This document shows positions 17,374 to 25,724 of a DNA stretch of 64,000 bases, piece by piece. Origin of the DNA: Rhodoplanes sp. Z2-YC6860 (GTDB lineage: Bacteria; Pseudomonadota; Alphaproteobacteria; Rhizobiales; Xanthobacteraceae); NCBI RefSeq assembly GCF_001579845.1, contig NZ_CP007440.1:372001-436000 (forward strand). Direction: 5' to 3'. Position 1 is the first letter of the stretch, and each line of letters starts with the position of its first letter. The notes beneath the pieces are model-generated. The model was not told where the DNA came from. It saw only the letters and a program-made list of their open reading frames with translations, and searched no databases. Both the position numbers and the translations under genes were made by a program.

Positions 17374-19887
17374 ATGCCGGGAACAATCCGGAGGACGGGC
17401 GGGAGACCTTGCTCTCATCCGGGACAAGGTGGATTCCGGGCCGCCACAATCGCACTCGCGACGGCCGCGGGCGCTGCACCGGCGCGCGCCGAGGGCGGTG
17501 GGCTGCCCGACGTCGCGGGCACCGTCCACGTCCTGACGTCGTTGAACCGCAGCGAACTCGTCGCGATGGTGCTGACGCTCGGCGTGCTGGTGTTCGGCGT
17601 CGTCACCGCTGTGATGCTGGTGCGCACGCGCATCCGCGCGAGCTTCAACGACAGCAAGCTGCGCGACCGGATCGCCGCGGTGCGCGCCGATCACGATCGC
17701 CTGCGGACGCTGCTGATGTCCGATTCGCAGGTGCTGGTGTCCTGGGCCGCGGCCGACAACGAGCCCGAGATCATCGGCGACATCTCGCTCGTGACCAACG
17801 CGTCGATCCCGCAGCGCGTCTTGGCGTTCGGATCCTGGCTTGAGCCGGACAAGGCTCAGGCGATGGAGCGTGCCACCGATGCGCTGCGCGCCCACGGCGA
17901 AGGCTTCGCGATGCAGCTCATGACGACCAACGGCCGCGCCATCGAGGCCGATGGCCGCGCCATCGGCGGCCGCGCCGTGTTGCGCCTGCGTGAGGTCAGC
18001 GGCCCCCGGCGCGAATTGACCGAGCTGCAGGCACGGCACGACAAGCTTCTGAGCGACATGGAGTCGCTGCGCGCGCTGATCGATGCCTTGCCGTCGCCGG
18101 TGTGGACCCGCGACGTCGCGGGCACGCTCACCTTCGTCAACACCGCCTATGTCCGCGCCGTCGAGGCGCGCGATCCGACCGACGCGCTGAATCGCGCGCT
18201 CGAGCTTCTCAACCGCGCGGCGCGCGAAGAAGCGAGCCGGGTCCGGGCCGCGGGACATATCTATGCGGGACGGCAGCCCGCGATCGTCGCCGGCAGCCGG
18301 CGCAACTTCGACATCATCGACCTGCCGACGCGGCGCGGCAGCGCCGGCATCGGCATCGATGTGACCGAGGCCGAGCAGATGCGCACCGAGCTGAAACGGC
18401 TTGGGGATGCGCATCGCCGCACGCTGGATCACATTTCCACGGGCGTCGCGATCTTCAATGCCGAGCAGCATCTGGTGTTCTACAACGCCGCCTATCGCGC
18501 GCTGTGGAATCTCGATCCCGCCTTTCTCGACCAGTATCCGACCGATTCGAGCCTGCTCGATCAGCTTCGCGCCACGCGCAGGCTGCCGGAGGAGAAAGAC
18601 TACAAGGAGTGGAAGGCCGCGCTGCACGAGGCGTATCGCGCGGCCGAAACCCGCGAACACCTGTGGCATCTTCCCAATCGCAGCACGCTGCGCGTCGTCA
18701 CCACGCCGAACCCGGAAGGCGGCGTGACCTACCTGTTCGATGACGTCACCGAGAGCCTGCAGATGGCTCGCGACTATGACGCGTTGATCCGGGTGCAGCG
18801 TGAGACGCTCGATAACCTGGCTGAAGCCGTCGCGGTGTTCGGCAGCGACGGCCGTTTGCGGCTGCACAATCCGGCCTTCGCCGCGATGTGGCGGCTGGAG
18901 CCTGCGGCGCTCGCCGAGCAGCCGCATATCGAAGCTGTCATCGAGCGCTGCCGTCCGCTCTACGGCGATGACGCGCTCTGGCAGCGGTTGCATGCAGCCG
19001 TCACGGCGATCGAGGGCCGCGACAGCGTCAAGGGCCGGCTCGAATTGCGCAACGGCAACGTGGCCGACCTCGTGACCGTGCCGCTGCCCGATGGCGCGAC
19101 GCTGGTGGCCTTCCTCGACGTCACCGACACGATCAACGTCGAGCGCGCGCTCCGCGAGCGCAACGAGGCGCTGGAAACCGCCGACGCGCTCAAGGTCGAC
19201 TTCGTGCACCACGTGTCCTATGAGCTGCGCTCCCCGCTCACCAACATCATCGGCTTTGCGCAGCTGATGGCCGAGCCGAGCCTGGGCGCGCTCACGCCCA
19301 AGCAGCGCGAATACCTTCACTACATCGGCACCTCGACCAACGCGCTGCTCGCCATCATCAACGACATCCTCGATCTCGCGACGATCGATGCCGGCGCGAT
19401 GAAGCTCAATCTCGGCGCGGTCGACATCCGCCGCACCATGCTGGCCGCGGCCGAGGGCATCGGCGATCGCCTGGTCAAGAACGGCATCACGCTCGACATC
19501 GTTGCGAGACCGGACATCGGCAGCTTCACGGCCGACGATCGGCGCATCCGTCAGATTCTGTTCAATCTTCTGGCCAACGCGGTGGGCTTCTCGCCAGCCG
19601 GCTCCAAGATCACGCTGTCGGCGACGCGGCAGCCGGACGCCATCGAATTCTCGGTCGCGGACACCGGCGCGGGCATTCCGCCCGAGGTGCAGGGCCGGGT
19701 GTTTGATTGGTTCCAGACCCATTCGCGGGGCTCCGGCCACCGCGGCGCGGGGCTCGGTCTGTCGATCGTCCGCTCGTTCGTCGAGTTGCACGGCGGCACC
19801 GTGACGCTGCACTCGGCGGTGGGCGAGGGTACCACCGTGATCTGCCGTTTCCCGCTGGAACAGCATGTCGAGCGGACCGCGGCCTAA
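17374..19887 (+). CDS. divL: DivL-type atypical sensor kinase (Tyr in place of phospho-His)
   Basis: About 837 aa. The N-terminus has an Ala-rich exported-like segment, then a transmembrane helix (ELVAMVLTLGVLVFGVVTAVMLV). Three PAS-like regions follow (for example LIDALPSPVWTRDVAGTLTFVNTAYV and GVAIFNAEQHLVFYNAAY). The dimerisation box reads HHVSYELRSPLTNIIGF: the phospho-acceptor of normal kinases is Tyr here (residue about 616), exactly the substitution that defines Caulobacter DivL. The ATPase domain retains the N box (NLLANAVGFSP), DTGAGIPPE and GAGLGLSIV. DivL controls CckA-CtrA cell-cycle signalling as a binding protein. The start is uncertain: GTG at 17335 or ATG at 17374. Located just upstream of tsaE. 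Confidence 0.85.
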   Translation: MPGTIRRTGGRPCSHPGQGGFRAATIALATAAGAAPARAEGGGLPDVAGTVHVLTSLNRSELVAMVLTLGVLVFGVVTAVMLVRTRIRASFNDSKLRDRIAAVRADHDRLRTLLMSDSQVLVSWAAADNEPEIIGDISLVTNASIPQRVLAFGSWLEPDKAQAMERATDALRAHGEGFAMQLMTTNGRAIEADGRAIGGRAVLRLREVSGPRRELTELQARHDKLLSDMESLRALIDALPSPVWTRDVAGTLTFVNTAYVRAVEARDPTDALNRALELLNRAAREEASRVRAAGHIYAGRQPAIVAGSRRNFDIIDLPTRRGSAGIGIDVTEAEQMRTELKRLGDAHRRTLDHISTGVAIFNAEQHLVFYNAAYRALWNLDPAFLDQYPTDSSLLDQLRATRRLPEEKDYKEWKAALHEAYRAAETREHLWHLPNRSTLRVVTTPNPEGGVTYLFDDVTESLQMARDYDALIRVQRETLDNLAEAVAVFGSDGRLRLHNPAFAAMWRLEPAALAEQPHIEAVIERCRPLYGDDALWQRLHAAVTAIEGRDSVKGRLELRNGNVADLVTVPLPDGATLVAFLDVTDTINVERALRERNEALETADALKVDFVHHVSYELRSPLTNIIGFAQLMAEPSLGALTPKQREYLHYIGTSTNALLAIINDILDLATIDAGAMKLNLGAVDIRRTMLAAAEGIGDRLVKNGITLDIVARPDIGSFTADDRRIRQILFNLLANAVGFSPAGSKITLSATRQPDAIEFSVADTGAGIPPEVQGRVFDWFQTHSRGSGHRGAGLGLSIVRSFVELHGGTVTLHSAVGEGTTVICRFPLEQHVERTAA

Positions 19888-19963
19888 CTGATACCGTATT
19901 GCCGGGCGAACGCAGGCGTGGCCTTAAGTTCATGGCCCCCCAAGATCAGGGTACAAACAGCGT

Positions 19964-21583
19964 ATGGCTATGCTTCCCATCACGTCCGGCGGCTCGAGCT
20001 ACAGCGTCACGCTGGCGAGCGAGCAGGGCATCCATCGGCTGGTGATGGATATCGCGGCCGCTCTCGATCCGGGCGATCTCGTCACGCTGTCCGGCGATCT
20101 CGGCGCCGGCAAGACCACCTTCGCGCGCGCGCTGATCCGGCATCTCGCCGAGAATCCTGAGATCCCGGTGCCGAGCCCGACCTTCACGCTGATGCAGACC
20201 TACGATCTGAAGCAGTTTCCGGTGGTGCATGCCGATCTGTATCGGCTGGACGGCCCGGGCGAGCTCGCCGAGCTCGGCTTCGACGACCTGCCGAGGAACG
20301 CCGTGGTGCTGCTCGAATGGCCGGACCGTGCCGCGGGCTTCCTGCCGCCGGACCGGCTCGACATCGCATTCACGCTCGCGCCGCTCGCCGGCCCCGAGCA
20401 CCGCAACGTGCGCGTCACCGGCTATGGCAAGTTCGCGGGGCGCGCCGAACGCATCCCGGTGATCCGCCGCTTTCTCGATGGCACGCAGTTCGCCGAGGCC
20501 TCGCGCCGCCGCATCCAGGGCGACGCCTCGACGCGCACGTATGAGCGGCTGACGCTCGGCACGAACAGCGCCATCCTGATGAACGCGCCGCGCAAGCCCG
20601 ATGGCCCGCCGGTGCGTGACGGCAAGCCTTACAGCCAGATCGCCCATCTCGCCGAGGACGTCGTGCCTTTCGTCGCCGTGGCCAACGGGCTGCGCCAGCT
20701 CGGCTACTCGGCGCCGCAGATCTACGAGGCCGAGCTTGCCGACGGTCTGCTGCTGATCGAGGACCTCGGCACCAGTCCGGTGGTGTCGGGCGAGCCGCCT
20801 GCGCCGATCCCGGAGCGCTATGCCGCGGCGGTCGATGTTCTGATCTCGCTGCACGACCAGAAGGTGCCGGCCGGCGTGCGCATCGCGCCGAACGTGGCGC
20901 ATCGCCTGCCGGTCTACAGCGAGGATGCGATGCTGATCGAGGTCGAGCTGCTGCTCGACTGGTATCTGCCGTATCACGGCATGCCGGTGACCGAGTCGAT
21001 GCGGGAGGTCTATATCGGGCTCTGGCACGAGGCCCTGCAGGTCGCGCTCAACGCCAAGCCGACCTGGGTGATGCGTGATTTCCATTCGCCCAACCTGATC
21101 TGGCTGCCGGAGCGCAAGGGCATCGCCCGTGTCGGTCTTTTGGATTTCCAGGACGCGTTGCTGGGACCCGCGGCCTACGATCTCGCTTCGCTGCTGCAGG
21201 ACGCTCGCGTCGATGTGCCCGAGCTGATGGAGGTCGAGCTCCTCGGCAACTACGTCAAGCAGCGCTCGGCGGCCGATCATGAGTTCGACCCGGCGGGCTT
21301 CATCCGCGTTTACGCCACCGTGGCGGCGCAGCGCGCGTCAAAAATTTTGGGCATCTTCGCGCGGCTCAACAAGCGCGACGGCAAGCCGCAATATCTCCGA
21401 CACATCCCCCGCGTATGGGGCTATCTGCAGCGGTCGCTGGCGCATCCGTCGCTGGAGGCCCTGAGGGATTGGTACACCGAGAACGTGCCGGTTCCGCAGG
21501 CGCCGCGGGTGCCGCAACAGCCGAGCGGCGCGGAGGCTCAACCGGAGCCTGCCACGGCCGCGCCGGAAGCAGGGAATGCCTGA
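19964..21583 (+). CDS. tsaE: TsaE-AmgK fusion: tRNA t6A ATPase subunit joined to a sugar kinase/phosphotransferase
   Basis: 539 aa in one uninterrupted frame. Residues 1-150 are TsaE: Walker A GDLGAGKTT (44-52), PSPTFTLMQTYD, HADLYRLDGPGELAELGFDD and LLEWPDRA. TsaE is the ATPase needed for the N6-threonylcarbamoyladenosine modification of tRNAs. Residues 180-500 are an aminoglycoside-phosphotransferase-fold kinase: DASTRTYERL, IEDLGT, catalytic loop RDFHSPNLIWL (Asp372) and metal site LLDFQDALLGP. The second half resembles AmgK, which phosphorylates MurNAc/GlcNAc at C1 in peptidoglycan recycling, and murU follows 6 nt later, supporting that reading. The C-terminus is a Pro/Ala/Gln-rich tail. 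Confidence 0.9.
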   Translation: MAMLPITSGGSSYSVTLASEQGIHRLVMDIAAALDPGDLVTLSGDLGAGKTTFARALIRHLAENPEIPVPSPTFTLMQTYDLKQFPVVHADLYRLDGPGELAELGFDDLPRNAVVLLEWPDRAAGFLPPDRLDIAFTLAPLAGPEHRNVRVTGYGKFAGRAERIPVIRRFLDGTQFAEASRRRIQGDASTRTYERLTLGTNSAILMNAPRKPDGPPVRDGKPYSQIAHLAEDVVPFVAVANGLRQLGYSAPQIYEAELADGLLLIEDLGTSPVVSGEPPAPIPERYAAAVDVLISLHDQKVPAGVRIAPNVAHRLPVYSEDAMLIEVELLLDWYLPYHGMPVTESMREVYIGLWHEALQVALNAKPTWVMRDFHSPNLIWLPERKGIARVGLLDFQDALLGPAAYDLASLLQDARVDVPELMEVELLGNYVKQRSAADHEFDPAGFIRVYATVAAQRASKILGIFARLNKRDGKPQYLRHIPRVWGYLQRSLAHPSLEALRDWYTENVPVPQAPRVPQQPSGAEAQPEPATAAPEAGNA

Positions 21584-21589
21584 AGCCAA

Positions 21590-22339
21590 ATGCCTGAAGC
21601 GATGTCCACGCAACGTCCCGTCACCATGCCACGCACCGCGATGGTGCTCGCCGCGGGCCTCGGCGAGCGGATGCGGCCTCTGACCGACAAGCTGCCGAAG
21701 CCGCTGGTGTCGGTGGCCGGCAAGCCGCTGCTCGACCATGTGCTGGATCGCCTGGCAGACCAGGGCGTCGAGCGGGTGGTCGTCAACGTGCACTACCTTG
21801 CGGACCTGATCGAAAATCATCTGGCGCCGCGTAAGAAGCCGCAGATCATCATCTCGAACGAGCGGGCCAAGCTCCTCAACACCGGCGGCGGTGTGGTCAA
21901 GGCGCTGCCGAAGCTCGGCACCGAGCCGTTCTTCCACATCAACTCCGACACCATCTGGATCGACGGTGTGCGGCCCAACCTGGAGCGGCTCGCCGAGGCG
22001 TTCGACCCGGGCACCATGGACGCACTGCTGCTGCTCGCGGCCTCGAACGACAGCATCGGCTACGCGGGCCGTGGCGATTTCATCATGGCAACCGACGGCC
22101 GGCTGAAGAAGCGCCCGGAGCGCGAGATGGCGCCGTTCGTCTATGCGGGCGCGGCGCTGCTGCGGCCGGAGCTGTTCAAGGATGCGCCGGACGGCGCGTT
22201 TTCGCTGACCGCGCTGTTCGACCGCGCGGCGGAGGCCGGCCGGCTGCACGGGCTGCGGCTCGAAGGCGTCTGGATGCATGTCGGCACACCGGGCGCCATT
22301 GCGCAGGCGGAGGCCGCGATTCTGGCCAGCGCTGCCTAG
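21590..22339 (+). CDS. murU: MurU-type sugar-1-phosphate nucleotidyltransferase
   Basis: 249 aa. The N-terminal nucleotidyltransferase motif AMVLAAGLGERMRPLTDKLPKP is followed by the metal/substrate motifs NSDTIWIDG and FVYAGAALLRPELF, and the C-terminal GVWMHVGTPGA. In Pseudomonas, MurU converts MurNAc-1-phosphate from AmgK into UDP-MurNAc, bypassing de novo synthesis and giving intrinsic fosfomycin tolerance. The immediate coupling to the AmgK-like kinase makes this assignment preferable to mannose-1-phosphate guanylyltransferase. ATGs at 21590 and 21602 are both possible starts. Confidence 0.85.
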   Translation: MPEAMSTQRPVTMPRTAMVLAAGLGERMRPLTDKLPKPLVSVAGKPLLDHVLDRLADQGVERVVVNVHYLADLIENHLAPRKKPQIIISNERAKLLNTGGGVVKALPKLGTEPFFHINSDTIWIDGVRPNLERLAEAFDPGTMDALLLLAASNDSIGYAGRGDFIMATDGRLKKRPEREMAPFVYAGAALLRPELFKDAPDGAFSLTALFDRAAEAGRLHGLRLEGVWMHVGTPGAIAQAEAAILASAA

Positions 22340-22398
22340 ACGCCGGCCCTAGCCCGTTTTCCACCTGAATCGAAGCGAGCCCGCGCCACAGGCACACT

Positions 22399-22530
22399 GT
22401 CACCCCCGCGCTTGACGCGGGGGTCCATGACCCGGGCTCAACAACGGAAGTCTTACGTAAAGCTGCCTTCAGCGCAGCCGATCATGGATCACAGGGTCAC
22501 GCCGCTTCGCGGCGGCCCGGTGATGACACC
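22399..22530. repeat. intergenic palindromic element between murU and addB
   Basis: The 319-nt gap (22340-22658) holds no gene. It contains hairpin CCCCCGCG-CTTGA-CGCGGGGG (22403-22423) and, further on, a second GC-rich palindrome (CCGCTTCGCGGCGG near 22502), with GTCCATGACCC/GGATCACAGGGTC in between. This looks like a mosaic REP-type element. The last 100 nt before addB shows no clear promoter to me. Confidence 0.55.
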
Positions 22531-22658
22531 GCCGTTGTGGCCCAAGACATAAGTCGGCTCGAAAATGCGCTGGCCTTATCAACAGCAGCGCATATCTGAA
22601 CCCGTCTGACTGATTCTCAATCGCGCGCACCCGCGTGCGGTGACACAATGCATCCGCC

Positions 22659-25600
22659 ATGGCCTCCCGACCGCGCGTCTTCACCATTCCGGCTTCGGCG
22701 CCGTTCCTGACGGTGCTGATCGACGCGTTGATGAACGACAAGCTCGGCTTGGGCTTCAAGCCCGGCGGCGATCCGCTCGCGTTGGCGGACGTCACGATCT
22801 ACCTGCCGACACGCCGCGCCGTGCGGCTGCTGCGCGAAACCTTCCTCGACATCGTCAAGGGCGACGCCGCGATCCTGCCGCGGCTCGTGTCGCTCAACGA
22901 CGTCGATGCCGACGAGATCATGTTCGCGGAGGCGGCGGGCGATGCCGAGCCCGGCGCGCTGGAAATGCCCGAGGCATTGCAGGGCTTGGAGCGGCAGACG
23001 CTGCTGGCGCAGCTCATCCTCAAATGGGTTGCGCAAATTACGCCCACTGAAAAGGTTCAGGCGCCACTGGTCGCCGGCAATCCACGCGCCGCCATGGCGC
23101 TGGCGCAGGATTTGGCTCGGCTGATGGACGACATGACCATGCGTCAGGTCGACTGGTCGAAGCTCGACGGCCTCGTGCCGGAAGACCTCGACACGTATTG
23201 GCAGCTCACTCTCAAATTCCTCAAGCTCGTTCATGAGCCTTGGCAAGGGATTCTCGCCGAGCGCAACCTGATCGAACCCGCGGCGCGGCGCGACCTGCTG
23301 ATCACCGCCGAAACAAATCGTCTTGCAACGCTTCGCGGTCCGGTGATCGCAGCGGGTTCGACCGGTTCGATCCCGTCGACCGCGAAGCTCCTCACCACCA
23401 TCGCGCATCTGCCGCAGGGCGTGGTGATCCTGCCGGGCCTCGATACCAATCTCGATACAACGACGTGGGAGCAGGTCGACCGCGGCGATGGCCATCCGGT
23501 CTACGGTCATCCGCAATTCGGCATGCACGCGCTGCTCCGGCGCATCGGCATTTTGCGCGACGCCGTCGAGGTGCTGGGCGCGCCCGCGCCTCACGGCCGC
23601 GAGATGCTGGCCTCCGAGGCGCTGCGGCCGGCGACGGCGAGCGAACTGTGGCGGGAGCGGCTCCTCTCGAATGAATTCACCGCGCACGCGGACGATGCGT
23701 TCAAGGACATCGCCGTGATCGAAGCCGGCAATGCCGAAGAAGAGGCCTTGTCGATCGCGATCGCGTTGCGCGAGGCGATGGAGACCAAGAACAAGACCGC
23801 GGCGCTGGTGACGCCGGATCGGGCGCTCGCCCGTCGTGTGCTGGCCGCGTTGTCGCGCTGGAATGTGCCGGTGGATGACTCGGGCGGCGATGCGCTGGCC
23901 GATACGCCAGTGGGCGTGTTCGCGCGGCTGGTGGCCGAAGCGGCACTCGATGGCCTGCCGCCTATCACGCTGCTCGCTATGCTCAAGCACGAGCAATCGC
24001 CGTTCGATCGCCGTGCCGTCGTGGCGCTGGAGCGCTCCGTGCTGCGCGGTTCGCGACCGAGGCAGGGCACCGAAGGCCTGGCACATGCGTTGAAGACGTT
24101 CCGCGAGGAGCTGGGAAAATACCGGCGCCGCGAGACGTCGTCGCTGCATCGCACGGACGCGCGTACCCGGCTGACCGATGCGGAGCTTGATGCCGCAACG
24201 GCGCTGGCCGACCGACTCAGGGCCGCGCTTCAACCCTTGGAGGCGCTGTCGAATAAGCGCGCGCCGTTTGCAGCTTTCGCCAAGGCTCATGGCCAGGCGC
24301 TGCAAACACTCCGCCGCATCGATGAGCATCTGGGCGGCCGTTTCGATGCAATTGAAAAGGCTGGCTCGATCGTCATCGAAGCGTCGGACTACGCGGAGCT
24401 GTTTCACGCCGCCATCGCCGAGCCGGTGATCCGCCGTCCCGAGCAGAACGTCCGGGTCCGCATCTTCGGCCCGCTCGAGGCGCGCCTGCAGTCGGTCGAT
24501 CGGCTGGTGCTAGGTGGTCTCGTCGAAGGCGTCTGGCCGCCGGAGACGCGCGCCGATCCCTGGCTCAGCCGTCCGATGCGTCAGGAGCTCGGCCTCGATC
24601 TGCCGGAGCGTCGCATCGGCCTTTCGGCGCACGACTTCGCCCAGGCGCTCGGCGCGCCCGAAATCATCCTCAGCCGCGCGGCCCGGCAGGGCGGCGCGCC
24701 GACGGTTGCGTCCCGCTTTGTGCAGCGGCTCGCCGCGGTGGCGGGCGGACGGTGGTCGACGGCGCTGAAGAACGGCGAAAAATATCTGGCGCTGGCGCGA
24801 AGTCTCGACGAGCCGCAGGGCAAGCCGCGGCCCGTGGCGCGACCCGAGCCCAAGCCGCCATTCGAGGCGCGGCCCAAGCGTCTCACCGTCACCGAGATCG
24901 AGGACTGGCTGCGCGATCCCTACACGATCTATGCGCGGCATGTGTTGAAGCTTCGTCCGCTCGACGATGTCGACACGCCGCCCGGCGCCGCCGATCGCGG
25001 CACGCTGATCCACGGTTCGATCGGCGATTTCGCCAAGGCTTATGCGCAAAAGCTGCCGGACGATCCGGTGCGCGCGCTCACCGAGATCGGCGAACGGCAC
25101 TTCGCGCCGCTTGCCGACTATCCCGAAGCGAAAGCGTTCTGGTGGCCGCGCTTCCGGCGCATCGTCGACTGGTTCGCGCGCTACGAGACCGAGCGGCGAG
25201 GCAAGCTCGCGTCGCTGCAGGCTGAGATTGCCGGAAGCATCAAGATTCCTTTCGGCAACGAGGAGTTCGAGCTTGTGGTGCGCGCCGACCGCATCGAATG
25301 CCTGGCCGACGGCCGTTATGCGATTCTCGATTACAAGACCGGCGCGCCGCCAACCACGAAGCAGGTTCAAGCAGGCCTCGCGCCGCAGCTCACTCTCGAA
25401 GCTGCAATCCTGCGCCAGGGCGGCTTCGACGGCGTGCCCAAGGGCGAATCGGTGGCGCAACTGCTCTATGTGCGGCTCTCCGGCGGCGCGCGGGCCGGCG
25501 AGGAGTTTCCGATCCAGCTCGACAAGGTCACCCCGGACGAGCATGCCGACAAGGCGCTGGAGAAGCTCACCGAGCTTCTGCGCAAGTTCGCTGATCCGGC

Positions 25601-25724
25601 GACGCCCTACTATTCGCTGCTGCATCCGATGTGGGCGACGCGCTACGGCGACTATGACCATCTGGCCCGTGTGCCGGAGTGGTCGATGTTTGCCGACGAG
25701 AACGACATCGGGGGCGGCGAGTGA
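22659..25724 (+). CDS. addB: double-strand break repair protein AddB
   Basis: Subunit of the AddAB helicase-nuclease that processes DNA ends for RecA-dependent repair, replacing RecBCD in alphaproteobacteria. 1021 aa. The N-terminus (MASRPRVFTIPASAPFL...DVTIYLPTRRAVRLLRETF) is the inactive helicase-like part typical of alphaproteobacterial AddB. The C-terminal RecB-type nuclease is recognisable: LTVTEIEDWLRDPYTIYARHVL, RGTLIHGSIGDFA, VVRADRIECL, ILDYKTGAPP and PQLTLEAAIL. The stop overlaps addA by 4 nt. Confidence 0.93.
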   Translation: MASRPRVFTIPASAPFLTVLIDALMNDKLGLGFKPGGDPLALADVTIYLPTRRAVRLLRETFLDIVKGDAAILPRLVSLNDVDADEIMFAEAAGDAEPGALEMPEALQGLERQTLLAQLILKWVAQITPTEKVQAPLVAGNPRAAMALAQDLARLMDDMTMRQVDWSKLDGLVPEDLDTYWQLTLKFLKLVHEPWQGILAERNLIEPAARRDLLITAETNRLATLRGPVIAAGSTGSIPSTAKLLTTIAHLPQGVVILPGLDTNLDTTTWEQVDRGDGHPVYGHPQFGMHALLRRIGILRDAVEVLGAPAPHGREMLASEALRPATASELWRERLLSNEFTAHADDAFKDIAVIEAGNAEEEALSIAIALREAMETKNKTAALVTPDRALARRVLAALSRWNVPVDDSGGDALADTPVGVFARLVAEAALDGLPPITLLAMLKHEQSPFDRRAVVALERSVLRGSRPRQGTEGLAHALKTFREELGKYRRRETSSLHRTDARTRLTDAELDAATALADRLRAALQPLEALSNKRAPFAAFAKAHGQALQTLRRIDEHLGGRFDAIEKAGSIVIEASDYAELFHAAIAEPVIRRPEQNVRVRIFGPLEARLQSVDRLVLGGLVEGVWPPETRADPWLSRPMRQELGLDLPERRIGLSAHDFAQALGAPEIILSRAARQGGAPTVASRFVQRLAAVAGGRWSTALKNGEKYLALARSLDEPQGKPRPVARPEPKPPFEARPKRLTVTEIEDWLRDPYTIYARHVLKLRPLDDVDTPPGAADRGTLIHGSIGDFAKAYAQKLPDDPVRALTEIGERHFAPLADYPEAKAFWWPRFRRIVDWFARYETERRGKLASLQAEIAGSIKIPFGNEEFELVVRADRIECLADGRYAILDYKTGAPPTTKQVQAGLAPQLTLEAAILRQGGFDGVPKGESVAQLLYVRLSGGARAGEEFPIQLDKVTPDEHADKALEKLTELLRKFADPATPYYSLLHPMWATRYGDYDHLARVPEWSMFADENDIGGGE

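Noticed and set aside
17368-19866. 832-codon frame antisense to divL
   Set aside because: Shadow of the strong plus-strand coding pattern of divL.
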